From positions 1 through 8,802 of the forward strand of contig CALTNV010000087.1 of the NCBI GenBank assembly GCA_943845485.1: a DNA stretch of 8,802 bases. The letters run 5' to 3'. Below, one piece after another: positions 1 through 6,492 of this stretch. A program made the translations under genes and the position numbers. This stretch comes from an uncultured Flavobacteriales bacterium (GTDB lineage: Bacteria > Bacteroidota > Bacteroidia > Flavobacteriales > CALTNV01). The notes under the pieces are model-generated. The model searched no databases. It saw nothing but the letters and a program-made list of their open reading frames with translations, and was not told the origin of the DNA. Numbering within the stretch: position 1 is the first letter of the stretch; each line of letters opens with the position of its first letter.

Positions 1-2030
1 ATCGAGATTTAAGTTGGTTGAGTTTTAACGAACGTGTTCTTCAAGAAGCGGAAGATAATAATGTTCCGCTAATTGAACGAATTAAGTTTTTAGGTATTTA
101 TTCGAATAATTTAGATGAATTTTTTAGGGTAAGAGTAGCGGTGATAAGACGGTACTCTGAACTTGATAAAAAATCTCATAAAAAACTAGATTTTAATCCT
201 GTTAGTTTACTTGAAGATATTAAAGAAAAAGTATCCTTTATTCAAAGGAGGTATACTAATACTTTTCATTTATTGTTACATGAATTAGAAAAAGAAAATG
301 TATATATTTTAAACGAAACTCAATTAAAAACTGAACAAACAAAGTATATAACTGAGTATTTTATTGAAAAAATACGTCCTTTAATAGTTCCAATTATATT
401 AAATTCAAATACTCCATTTCCTAACTTAAGAGATGAGGAGTGTTATTTGGCTGTGAATATACATGTGAATAAATCTATCCCTGATGTTCAGGCAATTATT
501 GATATTCCTAGTTCTGTTGATAGATTTGTTGAGCTGCCTTCTCCTTCAGGTCAAAAGAATGTAATGTTTGTTGATGATATTATTAGGCATCAATTAAAAA
601 CGATATTTTCTTTTTACGACATACTCTCCTGTAGTGCTTTTGCTTTTAAAGTTACTAGAGATGCTGAACTTGATTTTGATGATGATATTTCATTAAGTTT
701 AATTGAAAGTATGGAAAATAGTGTCGCTAAAAGAAAAAAAGGAAAATATGTTAGGTTTATATATGATAAAGAAATGCCATCAAACCTGGTAAATATTTTA
801 CAAGAAAGATTAAAAGTTAAAGTTCAAACAGTTTTTGATGAGGGGGGGAGGTATCACAATAAAAAAGATTTAATGGATTTTCCGTCTTTGGGTTTAAAAC
901 ACTTAAATTTTAAGTTTAGAAAACCTTTAAAGCATATTGATTTTGAGGAAAATAAAAACTATTTGAATTTAATCTCTAAAAAAGATGTTCTCCTTCATTA
1001 TCCATACCATAATTTTACATATAATATTGATGTGCTAAGACAGGCAGCTATTGATCCTTCAGTAATTGCTATTTCAATTAATTTATATAGGGTTGCTAAG
1101 AAATCTAATGTAATTAATGCTTTGGTAGCAGCTCATAAAAATGGTAAAAATGTAACTGTTGTTGTTGAATTAAAAGCAAGGTTTGATGAAGAAAATAACA
1201 TTAAATGGGCACATTATCTTCAAGAAGAAGGAGTGAAAGTTGTTTTTGGTGTGTCTGGAATAAAAGTCCATTCAAAATTAATCTTAATAGAACGTTTTCA
1301 CAAGCATAAAAAAAAATATATTGTGCATATTGGAACAGGTAATTTTCATGAAAATACAGCTAAATTATATACAGATTTAAGCTTATGGACTGCTAATGAA
1401 GGATTAGCTAATGAGGTAAAACATATTTTTAGTTTTTATAATCATAATTATAAACATTATCCTTTTAAGTACCTTTTAGTGTCTCCATATTCAACTAGAA
1501 AAATGTTTGAGGAGTTAATTGATAATGAAGTTAATAACTCAAAAAATGGAGGTAAAGCAAATATAGTTTTAAAGCTAAATAATTTGGTTGACAAAGCCTT
1601 AATTAAAAAACTTTATGAAGCATCAAATGAAGGGGTGAAAATTAAAATTATATGCAGAGGAATATGTTCTTTAGTTCCTGGAATTAAAAATGTTTCTGAA
1701 AATATTCAAGTTTATAGTATTGTTGGTAGATATTTAGAACATACAAGAATTATGAAATTTTATAATAATGGAGATCCTTTATATTATATGGGTTCTGCAG
1801 ATTGGATGAAAAGAAATTTAGATAATAGGGTTGAGGTTATAACTCCTATTTATGATGAAAATATTAAAATGGATATTGAAAATATTTTAAATATCCAATT
1901 TGAAGACAATTGTAAAACAAGAGTATTGGATGAAAAACAAAGTAATGATTATAAATATACATCAAGTAGTTTACCAGTAAAAGCACAATTACAAACCTAT
2001 CTTTATTTTAAAAAAAAGTTAAAGAATTAA
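1..2030 (+). CDS. ppk1: Polyphosphate kinase 1, 5'-partial
   Basis: This enzyme reversibly transfers the gamma-phosphate of ATP onto inorganic polyphosphate through a phosphohistidine intermediate. The reading frame is open from base 3 and begins RDLSWLSFNERVLQEA, the characteristic PPK1 N-terminus. The TTG at 18 is therefore an internal Leu codon (the L of SWLSFN) and not the start; the true start lies upstream of the window, and only about a dozen residues should be missing. Visible family motifs are NNLDEFFRVR near the start, GGRYHNKKDLMDFPSLG in the middle, and the two phospholipase-D-like catalytic halves. The autophosphorylated His is in KVHSKL (codon at 1269-1271, equivalent to E. coli His435), and the second catalytic His is in YLEHTR (codon at 1740-1742, E. 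coli His592). The length matches the roughly 690-residue family. It converges on hemW, sharing 4 bases. Family identity is near certain; the 5' regulatory region is not visible. Confidence 0.96.
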   Translation, partial: RDLSWLSFNERVLQEAEDNNVPLIERIKFLGIYSNNLDEFFRVRVAVIRRYSELDKKSHKKLDFNPVSLLEDIKEKVSFIQRRYTNTFHLLLHELEKENVYILNETQLKTEQTKYITEYFIEKIRPLIVPIILNSNTPFPNLRDEECYLAVNIHVNKSIPDVQAIIDIPSSVDRFVELPSPSGQKNVMFVDDIIRHQLKTIFSFYDILSCSAFAFKVTRDAELDFDDDISLSLIESMENSVAKRKKGKYVRFIYDKEMPSNLVNILQERLKVKVQTVFDEGGRYHNKKDLMDFPSLGLKHLNFKFRKPLKHIDFEENKNYLNLISKKDVLLHYPYHNFTYNIDVLRQAAIDPSVIAISINLYRVAKKSNVINALVAAHKNGKNVTVVVELKARFDEENNIKWAHYLQEEGVKVVFGVSGIKVHSKLILIERFHKHKKKYIVHIGTGNFHENTAKLYTDLSLWTANEGLANEVKHIFSFYNHNYKHYPFKYLLVSPYSTRKMFEELIDNEVNNSKNGGKANIVLKLNNLVDKALIKKLYEASNEGVKIKIICRGICSLVPGIKNVSENIQVYSIVGRYLEHTRIMKFYNNGDPLYYMGSADWMKRNLDNRVEVITPIYDENIKMDIENILNIQFEDNCKTRVLDEKQSNDYKYTSSSLPVKAQLQTYLYFKKKLKN

Positions 2031-3145
2031 ATCATAAAATCTGAAATGATATTATCTGAAATAAATAACCCATTTTCTGATAATGAGAGTTTATTTTGTA
2101 GTAATAATACATCGTTATTTAATTTATAATATTGATTATACTTACTTATAATGTTTTTGTAAAAATGAGATGGGAATTTTTCTTTTACAATAGATAAATC
2201 TAACCCTTTAATTGTTCTTAAAGATGTAATTAATAATTCATTAAATTGATTTTCAGGTGTTAATATTTCAACTTCATAAAAATCACCTGTACTAATGTTT
2301 TTTATATATGATGGGTTGTTTGATATATTCCATTGTCGAGATATTCCATTAAAAGAATGAGCACCTGGACCAATACCTAAATAATGTTTACCACTCCAGT
2401 AATTACTATTGTGTTTTGATTTATAGCCTCTTTTTGCAAAGTTTGAAACTTCATAATGTTCAAACCCATTAATTTTTAAATTTTCAACAACTATGTTGTA
2501 TTCTTCTATAGATTGTGCATCTGTTTTTTCTTGAAAAATATTTTTTTTCTTTAAAAAATCTAAATAAGTTTTAGGCTCTATAGTTAAGTGATATGCTGAT
2601 ATATGATTTACATCATAAGAATTTAAAAGCTCAATGTCTTTTATTAATGTCTCTTTACTTCTATTAGGTATCCCATAAATTAAATCAGCAGTTACATTGT
2701 TAAAATTAAATTCTTTAATCAGTTGTAGAGCATTTTTAGCTTGCTTACTTCCGTGACTACGATTCATCCATTTTAAAACGCCATCATCAAAAGTTTGAAT
2801 ACCGATACTTATTCTATTTATACCAATTTGTTTAAACCACTCTAGTTTTTCTTTTGTTATATCGTCAGGGTTACATTCAGTGGTGATTTCTATAGATTTA
2901 CTTATTTGATAATGTTTTTTTATCTCATTCAGTATTATTTCAAAATCTATTTTTTTTAGTAAACTGGGTGTACCTCCTCCAAAATAAATAGTTTCAATAC
3001 ATTTATTTTCAAGATAATCTTTTCTTAGTCTTATTTCATCAACGATTGATTTTATAAGATCTGGCTTTGTTTTTATATTTGTTGAAAAATGAAAGTCACA
3101 ATAATGACAAGCTTGTTTACAGTATGGAATATGTATATATATCAC
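2027..3145 (-). CDS. hemW: Radical SAM heme chaperone HemW
   Basis: This is a 372-residue radical SAM protein. The N-terminus has the cluster motif CKQACHYC (Cys9, Cys13, Cys16), followed by FGGGTPS at 55-61, which binds the SAM amino group. After the third Cys comes Asp-Phe, with no fourth Cys. The oxygen-independent coproporphyrinogen oxidase HemN has a CxxxCxxCxC pattern, so this points to HemW. The segment NSNYWSGKHYLGIGPGAHSF is also a HemW hallmark. In E. coli and Lactococcus, HemW binds heme and delivers it to respiratory enzymes and does not oxidise coproporphyrinogen; older annotations call it coproporphyrinogen III oxidase. The ATG starts 2 bases after the pth stop, so it is the last gene of the prs-rplY-pth-hemW operon and is probably translationally coupled to pth. 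Its stop overlaps the ppk1 stop region by 4 bases with no terminator between them. Confidence 0.93.
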   Translation of the reverse strand: MIYIHIPYCKQACHYCDFHFSTNIKTKPDLIKSIVDEIRLRKDYLENKCIETIYFGGGTPSLLKKIDFEIILNEIKKHYQISKSIEITTECNPDDITKEKLEWFKQIGINRISIGIQTFDDGVLKWMNRSHGSKQAKNALQLIKEFNFNNVTADLIYGIPNRSKETLIKDIELLNSYDVNHISAYHLTIEPKTYLDFLKKKNIFQEKTDAQSIEEYNIVVENLKINGFEHYEVSNFAKRGYKSKHNSNYWSGKHYLGIGPGAHSFNGISRQWNISNNPSYIKNISTGDFYEVEILTPENQFNELLITSLRTIKGLDLSIVKEKFPSHFYKNIISKYNQYYKLNNDVLLLQNKLSLSENGLFISDNIISDFMI

Positions 3146-3147
3146 TA

Positions 3148-3711
3148 TTATTTATTATTGTAAGCTGACATTGTTTTTTCTAAGCCTATTGTACAAAAGC
3201 CTTTAATAAAGTTTATTGATTGCTCAATTCTTTCTGTTAATGTTTTATTTTCCTCATCATTCCATTCTCCAAGAACATAATCAATTTGATTTCCTTTAGC
3301 AAATTCAGCACCAACACCAAACCTAAGCCTTGTATAGTTTTGTGTATTAAGTACTAAATTGATGTTTTTTAAACCATTATGACCACCATCACTACCTTTT
3401 CCTTTCATTCTTAATGTCCCAAACGGAATGGCAAGATCATCAGTGATAATTAAGATGTTTTCTAGTGGAATTTTTTCTTTTTGCATCCAATAGTTTACAG
3501 CTTTCCCACTTAAATTCATGAAAGTAGAGGGCTTTAAGCAAACTAATGTACGTCCTTTAAATTTGACTTTGGTAATATCTCCTAGTTTCTCAGTTTTAAA
3601 AACAACATTGGACGCTTTAGCTAAAGCGTCCAATATGTTAAAGCCAATATTGTGGCGTGTGTTTTTGTATTCTGAACCTATATTACCTAATCCTACAATT
3701 AAGTATTTCAT
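3148..3711 (-). CDS. pth: Peptidyl-tRNA hydrolase
   Basis: This enzyme cleaves the ester bond of peptidyl-tRNAs released by stalled ribosomes, recycling tRNA in the cytoplasm. The protein is 187 residues, close to the usual size. It begins [24 protein letters not shown], giving the family's Asn10 and catalytic His20. Further conserved sites are FMNLSGKAV (Asn66), TDD (Asp91, matching E. coli Asp93) and GGHNGLKN (Asn112). The set of catalytic and peptide-binding residues is therefore complete. It lies 14 bases after the rplY stop and 2 bases before hemW, so it is read as part of the prs operon. Codons 26-35 (encoding LDALAKASN) coincide with a perfect 28-bp palindrome. The segment aligns without a gap to ordinary Pth, so it does not look like an inserted element. 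Confidence 0.96.
   Translation of the reverse strand: MKYLIVGLGNIGSEYKNTRHNIGFNILDALAKASNVVFKTEKLGDITKVKFKGRTLVCLKPSTFMNLSGKAVNYWMQKEKIPLENILIITDDLAIPFGTLRMKGKGSDGGHNGLKNINLVLNTQNYTRLRFGVGAEFAKGNQIDYVLGEWNDEENKTLTERIEQSINFIKGFCTIGLEKTMSAYNNK
3607..3634. repeat. Perfect 28-bp palindrome inside pth
   Basis: The half-site ATTGGACGCTTTAG is followed directly by its exact reverse complement, centred between 3620 and 3621. The symmetry resumes outside the core: AACA at 3601-3604 can pair with TGTT at 3636-3639 after skipping two bases on the left and one on the right. As RNA it would form a 12-bp stem with an AGCU-type loop, early in the pth reading frame of the operon transcript. It has a higher G+C share than its surroundings. 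Because the palindrome is aligned with codon phase, both strands encode LDALAKASN in one frame. I found no second copy in this window. Function is unknown; it may be a cruciform or RNA hairpin, a protein-binding site, or the scar of a template-switch mutation. Confidence 0.9.
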
Positions 3712-3725
3712 ATAAGTAAATTAAG

Positions 3726-4310
3726 TTATGCTTCAGCTGCTGCTTCTTCTTCAGCCGCTTTGATAGATGTTCTAGAAGCTTTAACTGCTACAAGTACTGC
3801 AGATGGTGCTTCAGTAACGTTAAGTCCTTCAACATTAATATCTCCAATACGGATATCGTCACCAATTTCTAAGTTTGAAATATCAACTGTAATATTTTCA
3901 GGGAAAGAATCGATTGTTCCGTAAACATTTACTTTTCTGAAGAAAACTTCTTTACTACCACCCATTTTAACACCATTAGATGTACCAACAATTTTTACAG
4001 GTAATTTAGCTTTGATATTTTTATCTGAAGTTACTTCTAAGAAATCAACATGAATTGCTTTGTCTGATACTGGATCAAACTGAACATCTTTCATGATTGT
4101 TCTGAATTTAGTACCTTCTAAATCTAATTCAATTTCATATACTTCTGGAGTATAAATTAATTTATCTAAATCTGTTGAAGCAACAGAAAGATAAGTTTGC
4201 TCAGACCCTCCATAAACTACACAAGGAACTAAACCTTGTCTTCTTAATACTTTGGCATCTTTTTTTCCTACGTTCTCTCTTTTAGAACCGCTCAATGATA
4301 CTTTTTTCAT
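3726..4310 (-). CDS. rplY: 50S ribosomal protein L25 / general stress protein Ctc
   Basis: This 194-residue protein belongs to the long (Ctc/TL5) form of bL25, which binds 5S rRNA in the large ribosomal subunit. The N-terminus MKKVSLSGSKRENVGKKDAK leads into LRRQGLVPCVVYGG, the typical start of the L25 5S-RNA-binding beta-barrel (about residues 1-93). Next come VSDKAIHVDFLEV and KLPVKIVGTSNGVKMGG, marking the C-terminal TL5 domain. The last dozen residues are an Ala/Glu-rich tail, as often seen in Bacteroidota versions. The gene sits 26 bases after prs and 14 before pth, the same neighbourhood in which ctc is found in many bacteria (prs-ctc-pth). There is no promoter or terminator in either gap, so it is expressed with the operon. 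Confidence 0.95.
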   Translation of the reverse strand: MKKVSLSGSKRENVGKKDAKVLRRQGLVPCVVYGGSEQTYLSVASTDLDKLIYTPEVYEIELDLEGTKFRTIMKDVQFDPVSDKAIHVDFLEVTSDKNIKAKLPVKIVGTSNGVKMGGSKEVFFRKVNVYGTIDSFPENITVDISNLEIGDDIRIGDINVEGLNVTEAPSAVLVAVKASRTSIKAAEEEAAAEA

Positions 4311-4336
4311 TTTATTTATTTATATAGTTGTGTTAT

Positions 4337-5272
4337 TTACATTATTCTAAAGTGTGCACTTACAGATTCATCTTTTGTTAACGTTTTGATGATTTCAGCA
4401 AATAAAGGTGCAACACTCATTACTTTAATTTTATCTGATTGTTGTTTTAAAGGTATTGTATCTGTAACAACCAGTTGTGTTAATTTCGAATTGTTGATTC
4501 TTTCATATGCAGGGCCGCTTAGTATAGCGTGTGTACACAATGCCGTAACAGATTTTGCTCCGTTATCCATAAATAAATCAGCAGCTTTTGTAAGTGTACC
4601 AGCGGTGTCACACATATCATCAACTAAAATAACATCTTTACCACTTACATCACCTATAATTGTCATGTTAGCAACCTCATTAGCAACCTTACGTTGTTTG
4701 TGACATAATGCTAGTCCTGTATCTAAAAACTTAGCATAAGCATTTGCTCTTTTAGCACCTCCGGCATCTGGAGCAGCCATAATTAAATCTTTAGTTTTAG
4801 CTAATTCTTCTAAGTAAGGTAAAAATATCGTTGAACCATACAAATGATCTACAGGTACTTCAAAGAAACCTTGGATTTGATCAGCATGTAAATCCATTGT
4901 CATAATTCTGTCAACACCAGCAACATCTAACATGTTAGCAACTAATTTAGCACCAATAGCAACTCTAGGTTTATCTTTTCTATCTTGTCTTGCAAAACCG
5001 AAATAAGGAATTACAGCAATTATTTTATGTGCAGAAGCTCTTTTACAAGCATCAATCATCAATAAAAGCTCAAATAAGTTATCTGTTGAAGGAAAAGTAC
5101 TTTGTACAATAAATACATCTTTACCTCTAACGGTTTCCTCTATTGAAACTTGAAATTCTCCATCACTAAATTTGCTTAGCTTTACTTCTCCTAAGGTAGT
5201 TCCAAAAGCTTCTGTGATTTCTTTTCCTAAATATTGACTTTTTTCTCCTGCGAAAATCTTAATTCCTGACAT
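4337..5272 (-). CDS. prs: Ribose-phosphate pyrophosphokinase (PRPP synthetase)
   Basis: The enzyme makes 5-phosphoribosyl-1-pyrophosphate from ribose 5-phosphate and ATP, feeding purine, pyrimidine, NAD, His and Trp synthesis. The 311-residue length is standard for class I enzymes. Motifs in order are KFSDGEF (34-40), PYFGFARQDRKDKPR (89-103, the ATP-binding region with the flexible-loop start), TMDLHADQIQGFF (125-137, containing the metal-binding His129), APDAGGAKRA (167-176) and the PRPP-binding loop VILVDDMCDTAGTL (214-227). All expected catalytic regions are present. It is the first gene of the operon and has a Bacteroidota-type promoter just upstream (minus strand, 5308-5338). The predicted 5' leader is about 30 bases and contains no obvious ribosome-binding site, which is normal for this phylum. 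Confidence 0.97.
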   Translation of the reverse strand: MSGIKIFAGEKSQYLGKEITEAFGTTLGEVKLSKFSDGEFQVSIEETVRGKDVFIVQSTFPSTDNLFELLLMIDACKRASAHKIIAVIPYFGFARQDRKDKPRVAIGAKLVANMLDVAGVDRIMTMDLHADQIQGFFEVPVDHLYGSTIFLPYLEELAKTKDLIMAAPDAGGAKRANAYAKFLDTGLALCHKQRKVANEVANMTIIGDVSGKDVILVDDMCDTAGTLTKAADLFMDNGAKSVTALCTHAILSGPAYERINNSKLTQLVVTDTIPLKQQSDKIKVMSVAPLFAEIIKTLTKDESVSAHFRIM

Positions 5273-5307
5273 GATACTTAAATGCTAAAGTGTAATTTAA
5301 TTAAGCA

Positions 5308-5338
5308 CAAAGGTAATTAATGTTAGGGTTGTTAACAA
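5308..5338 (-). promoter_or_regulatory. Predicted promoter of the prs-rplY-pth-hemW operon
   Basis: Read on the minus strand, TACCTTTG (5315 down to 5308) matches the Bacteroidota -7 consensus TAnnTTTG exactly. A TTG -33 element lies at 5338-5336, 20 bases away, which is the expected spacing. Transcription would start near 5302, about 30 bases before the prs ATG. The -33 element lies inside the 12-bp palindrome at 5328-5339, so a dimeric regulator bound there would compete with RNA polymerase. Confidence 0.65.
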
Positions 5339-5339
5339 C
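5328..5339. promoter_or_regulatory. Palindromic operator candidate GTTGTTAACAAC
   Basis: This is a perfect 12-bp palindrome covering the -33 TTG of the predicted prs promoter. Its position suits a repressor site. No regulator gene is visible in the window, and the consensus is not one I can assign to a named factor. It could be chance in AT-rich DNA. Confidence 0.4.
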
Positions 5340-5370
5340 TGTTTTTTAATTTAATTACACTATTGTTTTT

Positions 5371-5397
5371 TTGTGTAGTTTTTAACTATTATATTTG
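5371..5397 (+). promoter_or_regulatory. Predicted promoter of tRNA-Leu
   Basis: TATATTTG at 5390-5397 matches the Bacteroidota -7 consensus TAnnTTTG. A TTTG at 5370-5373 lies 16 bases upstream, slightly closer than usual for the -33 element. The start of transcription would fall near 5402-5404, leaving a leader of roughly 15 bases before the tRNA, which is reasonable. It is divergent from the prs promoter. Confidence 0.55.
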
Positions 5398-5417
5398 TGA
5401 AAATTATTATTGCTTAT

Positions 5418-5501
5418 GCCTGAGTGGCGGAACTGGTAGACGCGCACGACTCAAACTCGTGTTCCTTTGGAGTGTGGGTTCGATTCCCACCTCAGGTACC
5501 A
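5418..5501 (+). tRNA. tRNA-Leu, anticodon CAA
   Basis: A full cloverleaf can be drawn. The acceptor stem is GCCTGAG (5418-5424) with CTCAGGT (5491-5497), with a G-U pair at position 1-72. The D stem is GCG/CGC (5427-5429 with 5441-5443) around a GG-containing loop. The anticodon stem CACGA/TCGTG (5445-5449 with 5457-5461) carries the loop CTCAAAC, giving anticodon CAA at 5452-5454, which reads UUG. A class II variable arm has a TCC/GGA stem (5463-5471). The T stem GTGGG/CCCAC encloses TTCGATT. A73 and CCA follow, so the CCA end is encoded. The long variable arm together with A73 fits leucine. Confidence 0.95.
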
Positions 5502-5502
5502 T

Positions 5503-5541
5503 AAAAAAGCTTTAACTTGTTTTTACAGTTAAAGCTTTTTT
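5503..5541 (+). terminator. Intrinsic terminator after tRNA-Leu
   Basis: A 15-bp perfect stem (5503-5517 with 5527-5541) has core AGCTTTAACT and a 9-base loop. It ends in a run of seven T starting two bases after the tRNA CCA. The A-tract on the left arm makes it nearly symmetric, so it might also stop leftward transcription. The following stretch to 5660 shows no gene. Confidence 0.87.
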
Positions 5542-5660
5542 TATTTAAATATATTTCTCGTATTACTCCTTTGTGAGTTTTTTTCTTTGATGATCCTTTT
5601 TAGATATTGCTATCAATTAACTCAAAGGTTTTTAATGATACACTTTCTTTAAATTATTCT

Positions 5661-5668
5661 TACTTTTG
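5661..5668 (+). promoter_or_regulatory. Predicted -7 element of the lipoprotein gene
   Basis: TACTTTTG matches TAnnTTTG and lies 25 bases before the ATG at 5694, which implies a short leader of about 20 bases. I do not see a convincing TTG at the right distance upstream, so the match rests on the -7 box alone. Confidence 0.45.
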
Positions 5669-5693
5669 CTCTATAAATCATTAAATAGATAAG

Positions 5694-6119
5694 ATGAAAA
5701 AAGCATTATTAGGGTTGCTTATAGTTTTAAGTGTTATTAGTTGTGGTAAAGATAAAGATACAAACCCAAGTAATGGAAGTGTTATTATTACTAATTATAA
5801 CAATGAATTAAATGGGTATGTATTTGAGTATTCAAGTTACAGCTCCTCACCAGAAAGACTTACTGGTGATTTCAATTGTATTGCTACTTCTCAAACATTA
5901 ACTATAACCCACATAGAATCACAAAAAGAGTTTGCTTTTAATCATGCTTCAAGTCAGGAAGCGGCTGGCTCAGAAGTGAAAAACTATGAAAAAAATATTG
6001 ATGGTTCAATTGTTCAAGTACTTTGTACGATATATAATGGAGAAATTACTCAAATTGTAATTAGTAATGGAAGTGGAAGTGTTAAATTGAGTGGTCGACT
6101 ATTAAATTATAATATATAA
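5694..6119 (+). CDS. Small predicted lipoprotein of unknown function
   Basis: This is a 141-residue protein I cannot assign to a family. It begins MKKALLGLLIVLSVISC: two Lys, a hydrophobic core, and a lipobox VISC with the lipidated Cys at residue 17. This is a clear signal-peptidase II signal. Directly after the Cys comes GKDKDTN, a short charged stretch; Bacteroidota use acidic/Lys-rich residues after the Cys as an export signal to the cell surface, so surface exposure is possible but not proven. The rest is rich in Ser, Thr, Asn, Ile and Val with alternating patterns that suggest beta-strands (for example GEITQIVISNGSGSVKLSG near the C-terminus). The start is supported by the signal peptide and by a promoter-like -7 box 25 bases upstream. 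It stands alone as a single transcription unit with its own terminator. Confidence 0.85.
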   Translation: MKKALLGLLIVLSVISCGKDKDTNPSNGSVIITNYNNELNGYVFEYSSYSSSPERLTGDFNCIATSQTLTITHIESQKEFAFNHASSQEAAGSEVKNYEKNIDGSIVQVLCTIYNGEITQIVISNGSGSVKLSGRLLNYNI

Positions 6120-6124
6120 TTAAT

Positions 6125-6162
6125 AAAAAAAACCTCTTACTTAATTGTAGGAGGTTTTTTTT
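6125..6162. terminator. Bidirectional intrinsic terminator
   Basis: The left arm is A8 followed by CCTCTTAC (6125-6140); the right arm is GTAGGAGG followed by T8 (6147-6162); the loop is TTAATT. The stem has 16 pairs, one of them G-T. It has a poly-T tail on both strands, so it can end the lipoprotein transcript from the left and the small GRPKG gene from the right, whose stop is 35 bases away. Confidence 0.88.
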
Positions 6163-6196
6163 ATGTCTCATACGCACGTGTAAAGGTTAACATTTG

Positions 6197-6484
6197 TTAC
6201 GCTGTTTTTTTATTATCTGGCCCGTGATAAATTATATTAATTGTATTGTCTAAGACATCGGTTTTTTCTGTTTCTTCAATAGCCTTTGGCATCACAAAAG
6301 GTAATGTTTTAGTTATTAAGTTTACCTTGTCCCTATTCCCTAAATTATCGTAGGTGTTGACCATATCCTCCAGCGTAAAATCTAAAAAATCTTTAAGTAG
6401 TATTTTTGTTTCTGCTGTTGTTTTATTTCTTTTGCCTTTAGGTCTTCCGTTCCAGTTATTGGTTTGTTCTTTATTTAAGCTCAT
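6197..6484 (-). CDS. Small GRPKGxxNK-motif protein, possibly phage-related
   Basis: The protein has 95 residues. Near the N-terminus it carries NNWNGRPKGKRNKTTAETK (about residues 9-27), followed by a helical acidic/hydrophobic stretch, then LITKTLPFVMPKA and a polar tail. This arrangement (a basic GRPKG..NKTT motif, about 40 helical residues, then an LLPYVxPK-like motif) is, from memory, common in small Bacteroidota proteins found in phage or prophage settings and sometimes labelled terminase small subunit-like. GRPKG also resembles an AT-hook core, so DNA binding is plausible. No other phage gene is visible here. The ATG at 6484 is the natural start. Only a weak -7-like TATCTTTA lies upstream (6514-6507, minus strand). 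It ends before the shared terminator at 6125-6162. The function is not established. Confidence 0.7.
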   Translation of the reverse strand: MSLNKEQTNNWNGRPKGKRNKTTAETKILLKDFLDFTLEDMVNTYDNLGNRDKVNLITKTLPFVMPKAIEETEKTDVLDNTINIIYHGPDNKKTA

Positions 6485-6492
6485 AGTTTGGT

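Larger units (their letters stand above)
5289..5361. repeat. 16-bp inverted repeat flanking the prs promoter
   Basis: The left arm AGTGTAATTTAATTAA (5289-5304) matches the reverse complement of the right arm at 5346-5361 (AGTGTAATTAAATTAA) at 15 of 16 positions. The arms are 41 bases apart and enclose the whole predicted prs promoter: one arm overlaps the expected start of transcription and the other lies just beyond the -33 region. They could be paired binding sites for one protein. The A/T-rich inner part weakens the case, but the AGTGTAATT part is distinctive. Confidence 0.55.

Noticed and set aside
18..20. TTG as the start codon of ppk1
   Set aside because: The frame stays open upstream to base 3 and reads RDLSW, which is conserved PPK1 sequence, so this Leu is internal.
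2027..3145. Annotation as coproporphyrinogen III oxidase HemN
   Set aside because: The cluster motif lacks HemN's fourth Cys, and the C-terminal half carries the HemW-type NYWSGKHYLGIGPGAHSF signature.
3518..3715. Plus-strand open frame of 65 codons over pth
   Set aside because: It is antisense to a well-supported gene. Its LDALAKASN similarity to Pth is only a result of the palindrome at 3607-3634, not a second gene.
4386..4703. Plus-strand open frame of 105 codons over prs
   Set aside because: It is a shadow of prs with no start signal or recognisable protein motifs.
5418..6484. Prophage or integrative element at tRNA-Leu
   Set aside because: No integrase gene and no direct repeat of the tRNA 3' end are visible between the tRNA and the GRPKG gene; one small phage-like protein is not enough.
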